NCBI GenBank assembly: GCA_029865405.1
Contig: JAOUGZ010000053.1
Location: forward strand, 1 to 10,905
From: Betaproteobacteria bacterium
GTDB lineage: Bacteria > Pseudomonadota > Gammaproteobacteria > Burkholderiales > SG8-39
Direction of reading: 5' to 3'
Length of the DNA stretch: 10,905 bases
Both the position numbers and the translations under genes were made by a program. This document shows, piece by piece, positions 7,523 to 10,905 of this stretch (its first letter is position 1; each line of letters begins with the position of its first letter). Below the pieces are notes generated by a model that saw only the letters and a program-made list of their open reading frames with translations, was not told the origin of the DNA and ran no database searches.

Positions 7523-7633
7523 GCCAAAGGATAGGAACTTCCTTCCGCGTCGCGCTGTGCAACTCGCGCAGGTGGGGGCGGCGGGGGCGCTTCGGGGGTC
7601 GCGGGCTGAACGCTCGAGCGGCGCGCACGGCGA
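7523..7633 (+). repeat. Dispersed non-coding repeat, copy C (about 110 bp)
   Basis: This copy has the core at 7535-7550 and the palindrome CGCTCGAGCG at 7611-7620. It starts 9 bp after the hydrolase stop. It matches copy B closely up to GCGCGCA, then diverges, lacking the roughly 40-bp tail shared by A and B. Confidence 0.85.
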
Positions 7634-8086
7634 GTGTCCGAAGGCTGCCTGATTGCGGCGCTTGCTGGCCGCCAACGACCCGACGCGGTCGATCGCTGTC
7701 GTCACATGCCGCCTCGCGCTCCCCGCGCAGGCAGGTCAGTTCACGCCTGAGCCAGCGACCTTTGCTAAGACAAACCAATAAAGATGCATTCAGCGCGTAG
7801 CTCTAGTATTGCGCCAAATCAACAACCGAGCGGACGGTTGCGCGGTTCCTGTCGTGCGGATGCGGAAAATGCGCCAACGCGTGTCAGTCTACTGACATCA
7901 CAGGTCCATGTGGTTGCGAGGTGCTTTCGGGGGGAGTAGCTTCTTCTAGCCTGCCATTGTAGGGAGAAGATCGCCGCGCGCATCGTGACAGTCAACTAAA
8001 GGACCGGCCTCCTGAGCCGATCCGCGAGCATGACTTCGGGAGCAGGGCCCGCCCGTTCGGGTTTGGCCTGTGACACCCTGCGACGG
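7634..8086. other. Long gene-free region upstream of the propeller lipoprotein
   Basis: I find no credible gene here. Two dyads stand out: CAACCG-6 nt-CGGTTG (7823-7840) and TGTCAGT-CT-ACTGACA (7882-7897). From about 7780 the sequence is clearly more AT-rich than its surroundings, as expected for a promoter region. A weak sigma-70-like pair (TTGCGA 7914-7919, 17 nt, TAGCTT 7937-7942) is present but not convincing. Confidence 0.4.
7882..7897. promoter_or_regulatory. Operator-like palindrome TGTCAGT-CT-ACTGACA
   Basis: Two perfect 7-bp arms flank a 2-bp centre, the usual shape of a binding site for a dimeric regulator of GntR or TetR type. It lies about 200 bp before the propeller lipoprotein start and about 20 bp ahead of a weak candidate -35 box. 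The regulator is not identified. Confidence 0.35.
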
Positions 8087-8093
8087 AAGGAGG
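8087..8093 (+). promoter_or_regulatory. Shine-Dalgarno site fixing the start at 8099
   Basis: AAGGAGG lies 5 nt before the ATG at 8099, directly ahead of a lipoprotein signal peptide. It rules out the longer open frame from the in-frame ATG at 8030. Confidence 0.85.
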
Positions 8094-8098
8094 CTTCA

Positions 8099-9469
8099 AT
8101 GAAGAAGCTCCGGCACAGCGCACTCTTTGCGATCGTATCCGTCTCCTTGACGGGATGCAGTGGTGGCGGTGACCCTCCACCGGAGGAGCCATGCTTCTTC
8201 TCACTTCCGGTTTGGGGGATGTCGCACAACGCGTATGTGGCTAACGATTTCTCCGACGACGTAACGGTCTACGACATAAGCGATACCACCGGGGTGCTTG
8301 CTCGGGTTTCCTGCGGAGGCGGCGCGGGATGCAACGGCGACGATTTCCAGGCGGGGACCGGTCCCCGCTCCATTGCTGCCGCTGTTCCCCCCACCGCCCT
8401 GTCGCGCAAGTTCGTCTACGTGGCGAATTTCACCTCCAGCGATGTCTCGGCCTACTCTTTAGCCGCGACAGGGGCGCTAACTCAGATTCCTTGCGGCGGC
8501 GGCACGGGCTGCAACGGGGATGAGTTCCAGGCCGGGACCAATGCCACCTCGGTCACCGTGCACCCCGCCAACAAATTCGTCTATGTGGCGAATTACACGT
8601 CGAGCGACGTCTCGGCCTACGCAATCAACGCAACCACCGGGGCGCTTGCGCCGATTTCCTGCGGCGGTGGCGCGGGTTGCAACGGAGATAGGTTCCGGGC
8701 CGGGACCAATGCGACCTCCGTCACCGTGCACCCCTCAGGCAAATTCCTCTACGTGGCGAATTACGCCTCCGGCGATGTGTCGGCCTATGCAATCAACGCG
8801 ACCACGGGGGCGCTTGCGCCGATTTCCTGCGGCGGCGGCGCGGGTTGCAACGGCGTCAATTTCCAGATGGGGGGTTTTGCCAGTGCTGTCATCGTGGAAA
8901 GCTCGGGCAAGTTCGCCTATGTGGCAAGCGAGACCAACAATGACGTTTCGGCCCACACCATCGACGCCACCACGGGGGCGCTTACGCGCGTTCCCTGCGG
9001 GGGTGGCGCGGGCTGCAATGGGGACAATTTCCAGGCAGGAAACGGTCCCCGCTCCCTCTACGCCTGGGGCAAATTTCTGTACGTGGCGAATTACGCTTCC
9101 GGCGATGTTTCTGCGTACTCCGTAGACGCCACCACCGGGATGCTTGCGCGCGTACTCTGCGGGGGCGGTCCGGGTTGCAACGGCAATGATTTCTCGATGG
9201 GAGGCTCTGCCAGCTCCGTTACGACCCACAGCACGTTTCTTACGTCTCCTTATGCCTATGTGGCAAGCGAAGGCAACAACGACGTTACGGCCTATGCAAT
9301 CAACGCGACCACAGGTGCACTTTCCCCGATTTCCTGCGGAGGAGGCGCGGCCTGCAACGGCGACAAGTTCCGGGCGGGGACTTCGCCCAAGTCGATCACC
9401 ACCATCTTCCAGCAAACCCTCGAAGCCGGACCGACACAACCTTGCCCCGAGGTACCTGGATGGTTTTGA
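8099..9469 (+). CDS. Secreted lipoprotein, seven-bladed beta-propeller (YVTN/lactonase-like) with CX5C loops
   Basis: The 456-residue product has a lipoprotein signal (MKKLRHSALFAIVSVSLTG then Cys), followed by a Gly/Pro linker. From about residue 45 there are seven repeats of about 57 residues. The unit is roughly KFxYVANxxSxDVSAYxI, then xATTGALxxI, the loop CGGGAGCNGDxFxAGT, and xATSVTVHPSG. Seven units would close a beta-propeller like those of the YVTN or 6-phosphogluconolactonase-type families. In those relatives the loop position usually reads SPFxAG; here each blade carries a CX5C pair instead, 14 cysteines in all. Units 3 and 4 are almost identical at DNA level, indicating recent internal duplication. 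No catalytic residues can be assigned. Such proteins are usually surface or periplasmic binding or scaffold proteins. Codon use and GC match the chromosome. Confidence 0.88.
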   Translation: MKKLRHSALFAIVSVSLTGCSGGGDPPPEEPCFFSLPVWGMSHNAYVANDFSDDVTVYDISDTTGVLARVSCGGGAGCNGDDFQAGTGPRSIAAAVPPTALSRKFVYVANFTSSDVSAYSLAATGALTQIPCGGGTGCNGDEFQAGTNATSVTVHPANKFVYVANYTSSDVSAYAINATTGALAPISCGGGAGCNGDRFRAGTNATSVTVHPSGKFLYVANYASGDVSAYAINATTGALAPISCGGGAGCNGVNFQMGGFASAVIVESSGKFAYVASETNNDVSAHTIDATTGALTRVPCGGGAGCNGDNFQAGNGPRSLYAWGKFLYVANYASGDVSAYSVDATTGMLARVLCGGGPGCNGNDFSMGGSASSVTTHSTFLTSPYAYVASEGNNDVTAYAINATTGALSPISCGGGAACNGDKFRAGTSPKSITTIFQQTLEAGPTQPCPEVPGWF

Positions 9470-9708
9470 GTGAGAGCGTCAAATAGTCGGTAACGTTTTG
9501 AGCCGCGATTGTGCCGACTATCCGTAGTAACGCGAGTGAGAAGTTTCTCGTTCGGGCCTCCGCTATTGGCCGATAGCCGCCGTTCGTGGCCGAGCGCCCC
9601 CGAACCAAACGGTTATTCTCCAAGTGGGCTGATTTTCGACCACGATTGAATGGGCTGTCCGGCAACTGATCCTAGTGCACCCGCGGACTCTGAACGATTG
9701 GGGCCAAG
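9470..9708. other. Intergenic region with two hairpins
   Basis: I see no gene here. It holds an 8-bp stem (ATAGTCGG / CCGACTAT, 9483-9521, 23-nt loop) right after the propeller stop, without a T-tract. It also holds hairpin element 1 at 9553-9586. The composition is more AT-rich than upstream, marking the start of the accessory-looking segment. Confidence 0.45.
9553..9586 (+). repeat. 34-nt hairpin element, copy 1
   Basis: An inner stem GCTAT/ATAGC surrounds the loop TGGCCG, and an outer stem pairs CGGGC (9553-9557) with GTTCG (9582-9586) using two G-T pairs. Over 9559-9586 it matches 23 of 28 positions of the hairpin at 10368-10401, in the same orientation. Confidence 0.6.
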
Positions 9709-10209
9709 ATGGATAACCTTGTATTGCTGTACACATCCGACAAAGATAGTCCGAGCGAGCTGGTCACCGAGCTGGGCATAAGCCATGGCACTATCAAGGA
9801 ACTGCTAGTGGTTTCGGCCGCCGCGTTTCGGGTGACTTATTGCTCTGCCATGAACAAGGGCGTGTTCGACGCCGATACATCGCAGCAAATCAAGAAAGCA
9901 GATCGCGTCTACGCAGCCTTACTGTCATCAGACGCGAAGTTTGTCGCCATGAATCAAATTGTGACGCAGGGCTGGCGTGTGATTTGTGCGGAAACACAGA
10001 TCCGTTGGATCGCGATCAAGCAGATCCACGAGTTGTCGGTGCCCTATGCGAACCTTTTGAGGCAGCTCGATGTCACCGAAGAGAAATGCATGGCCACGAA
10101 TAGAAACGACATACGAAGACGCGAGCTGCAGGAAAGCTACGAGTATCTGGACCGAGAAATCGCGCGTCTCGATGATCTGCTGAAGCAGATTCAATTAACC
10201 GACGGATGA
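9709..10209 (+). CDS. Hypothetical protein with C-terminal coiled coil
   Basis: This 166-residue soluble protein has no signal peptide or membrane segment, and I do not recognise it. The N-terminal part includes SELVTELGISHGTIKELLV, which has the spacing of a helix-turn-helix but lacks other support. The middle is helical and hydrophobic-patterned (QIVTQGWRVICAETQIRWIA). The last 40 residues are charged and heptad-like (RRRELQESYEYLDREIARLDDLLKQIQ), suggesting a coiled coil. The ATG at 9709 has only a poor ribosome site (GGGGCC). Its codon use is more AT-rich than that of the core genes, pointing to horizontal acquisition. It stands alone between two copies of a hairpin repeat. An even amino-acid composition and a long uninterrupted frame support real coding. 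Confidence 0.65.
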   Translation: MDNLVLLYTSDKDSPSELVTELGISHGTIKELLVVSAAAFRVTYCSAMNKGVFDADTSQQIKKADRVYAALLSSDAKFVAMNQIVTQGWRVICAETQIRWIAIKQIHELSVPYANLLRQLDVTEEKCMATNRNDIRRRELQESYEYLDREIARLDDLLKQIQLTDG

Positions 10210-10250
10210 CCGACGCTCATGAGCCTCCGCCTTGCAACGCATTGAGTGGA

Positions 10251-10269
10251 ATGCCGTGATCACTGGCAT
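10251..10269. repeat. Near-perfect dyad ATGCC-GTGATCAC-T-GGCAT
   Basis: The 8-bp palindrome GTGATCAC is flanked by complementary arms with one extra T. It lies about 40 bp after the stop of the 166-residue ORF. It may be an operator or a transcript-end hairpin; there is no T-tract. Confidence 0.3.
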
Positions 10270-10367
10270 CGCGCGCGTCTGGAGCCACAAACAGCGCATG
10301 CAGCGGACACGCGCCGGTGTCGGGTGCGCGCTGCTTGCACGGGCCGTTGATGCGCCTCGTTAGCCGG

Positions 10368-10401
10368 CGAATGTCTGCTTTAGGCCGAGAGCAGCCGTTC
10401 G
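10368..10401 (+). repeat. 34-nt hairpin element, copy 2
   Basis: CGAATGTCTGCTTT pairs with AGAGCAGCCGTTCG around the loop AGGCCG, with one mismatch and two G-T pairs. It is homologous to the element at 9553-9586. Differences between the copies in the outer stem keep pairing possible. Confidence 0.65.
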
Positions 10402-10502
10402 GAACACCCTGAGAACCAGCGCTTGCATCGCACTGCGCAACTGTGAGTCCAGGTGGCGTCGGAGTTGCATGAATAACTGGCGCGGGATCTTCCGTCGCGG
10501 CC

Positions 10503-10576
10503 TGCCTAATACTCGGCAAGGCTACGCGGCGCTACAAGGGCTTAGCTGCACCTTAAGCGGTGCTTCGTATTAGGCA
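10503..10576. mobile_element. 74-bp inverted-repeat element, MITE- or attC-like
   Basis: Perfect 10-bp termini (TGCCTAATAC at 10503-10512, GTATTAGGCA at 10567-10576) enclose an inner hairpin GCACC-TTAAGC-GGTGC (10548-10563). Size and imperfect symmetry resemble an integron attC site. However, the terminal boxes read GCCTAAT/ATTAGGC where attC requires RYYYAAC/GTTRRRY, so the recombination triplet is altered. No target-site duplication is obvious. A small non-autonomous transposon or a bidirectional terminator fits as well. Confidence 0.45.
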
Positions 10577-10726
10577 ACTCTTCTGCGCTTCTCCAGCGGT
10601 GGCGCGCACTTATGGGTGCTCCCGCCCACTACTGCTGCATCATCGGCGTGTGATTGATAAAGTCCTGTCGTTCCACGCGGTGCGATTATCGCCGACAACC
10701 CGAGGCTCCGAAGAAAAGGAAATGCC

Positions 10727-10905
10727 ATGATTCAATCAGCCGTATTGCGAAACGTCGACACGCGCGGCGTCGCCACGGTCACGCTCAACCGGCCCGAGGT
10801 CAACAACGCCTACGACGAGTCGCTGATCGGCGGCCTGCACGAAGCGATGGACGAGCTCGGCGCAAATCCCGGCCTGCGCGTCGTGGTGCTACGCGGCGCA
10901 GGCAA
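10727..10905 (+). CDS. Enoyl-CoA hydratase/isomerase family protein, 3' end outside window
   Basis: The frame reads MIQSAVLRNVDTRGVATVTL, then NRPEVNNAYDESLIGGLHEA and MDELGANPGLRVVVLRGAG before the window ends after 59 codons. The TVTLNRPEVxNAxD strand-turn, the amphipathic helix after it and the RVVVLRGAG strand leading to the oxyanion-hole region are characteristic of crotonases. Those enzymes hydrate or isomerise enoyl-CoA thioesters in fatty-acid, branched-chain and aromatic catabolism. The catalytic Glu residues would lie beyond the edge, so the exact reaction is open. AAGGA six bases before the ATG supports this start over the out-of-frame ATG at 10722. Confidence 0.9.
   Translation, partial: MIQSAVLRNVDTRGVATVTLNRPEVNNAYDESLIGGLHEAMDELGANPGLRVVVLRGAG

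Larger units (their letters stand above)
10210..10726. other. Gene-poor region with several inverted repeats
   Basis: I see no supported gene. A minus frame at 10217-10519 is open for 100 codons but begins with TTG inside an inverted repeat and has an unlikely composition. The region contains a dyad (10251-10269), hairpin element 2 (10368-10401) and a 74-bp inverted-repeat element (10503-10576). The last 150 bases should hold the promoter of the enoyl-CoA hydratase gene. Confidence 0.45.

Noticed and set aside
6461..7705. A 414-codon minus frame covering repeats B and C and the hydrolase
   Set aside because: It is antisense to a complete hydrolase with an intact catalytic triad; its ends are translations of the non-coding repeat.
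7914..7942. Sigma-70 promoter TTGCGA-17-TAGCTT
   Set aside because: Only three of six bases match at -10; not strong enough to list as a promoter feature.
8030..8098. Upstream ATG extending the propeller protein by 23 residues
   Set aside because: AAGGAGG and the lipoprotein signal peptide place the start at 8099; the extra residues would bury the signal sequence.
8287..9400. CRISPR-like or tandem DNA repeat array
   Set aside because: The periodicity of about 170 bp is in frame and encodes propeller blades; there are no short repeats with unique spacers.
10217..10519. A 100-codon minus frame
   Set aside because: TTG start inside the 74-bp inverted repeat, no ribosome site, Pro/Arg/Ala-rich with no motif, and it overlaps a hairpin repeat.
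9483..10576. An integron gene cassette (ORF plus attC)
   Set aside because: No integrase, no GTTRRRY/RYYYAAC boxes at the inverted repeat, and no second matching site upstream of the ORF. Kept only as a loose resemblance.

Overview
The window is high-GC bacterial chromosome. The MutS and TatD sequences and the overall gene style suggest a Betaproteobacterium, perhaps a Burkholderiales-like environmental lineage. This placement is inference; no rRNA or other phylogenetic marker is present. No tRNA, rRNA, CRISPR array, transposase or integrase is visible.

Bases 1-917 hold two plus-strand genes joined by a 4-nt ATGA overlap: the 3' part of an aconitase-X swivel-domain (DUF126) protein and a small lipoprotein with two BamE-like repeats. 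They converge on a minus-strand mutS-tatD pair (917-4223) across a 7-bp stem-loop. The 4224-4539 gap looks like scar tissue. It holds a decayed piece of an ArdC/zincin-type metallopeptidase whose frame runs into the mutS start codon, and a truncated plus-strand reading frame whose stop overlaps the next gene's start. That next gene is a short-chain dehydrogenase (4540-5321) complete except for an apparent one-base deletion near 5022.

Bases 5322-8098 contain two single genes: a small secreted protein of unknown function (minus) and an alpha/beta hydrolase (plus). Both are set among three same-orientation copies of a non-coding repeat of about 110-155 bp (5363, 6514, 7523). A strong 12-bp-stem hairpin follows the secreted-protein gene. 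Base 8099 starts a secreted lipoprotein predicted to fold as a seven-bladed propeller (YVTN/lactonase-like), in which every blade carries a CX5C loop.

Bases 9470-10726 are more AT-rich and look like an accessory islet. One unrecognised ORF (9709-10209) lies between two homologous 34-nt hairpins (9553, 10368) whose base changes preserve pairing. A 74-bp inverted-repeat element follows (10503-10576). The window ends inside an enoyl-CoA hydratase/isomerase gene starting at 10727.

The metabolic genes (AcnX, SDR, alpha/beta hydrolase, enoyl-CoA hydratase) would suit organic-acid or acyl-CoA catabolism, but they are separated and do not form a visible operon. The least explained material is non-coding: the two repeat families and the remnants around mutS. 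I see no convincing new defence or biosynthetic system.
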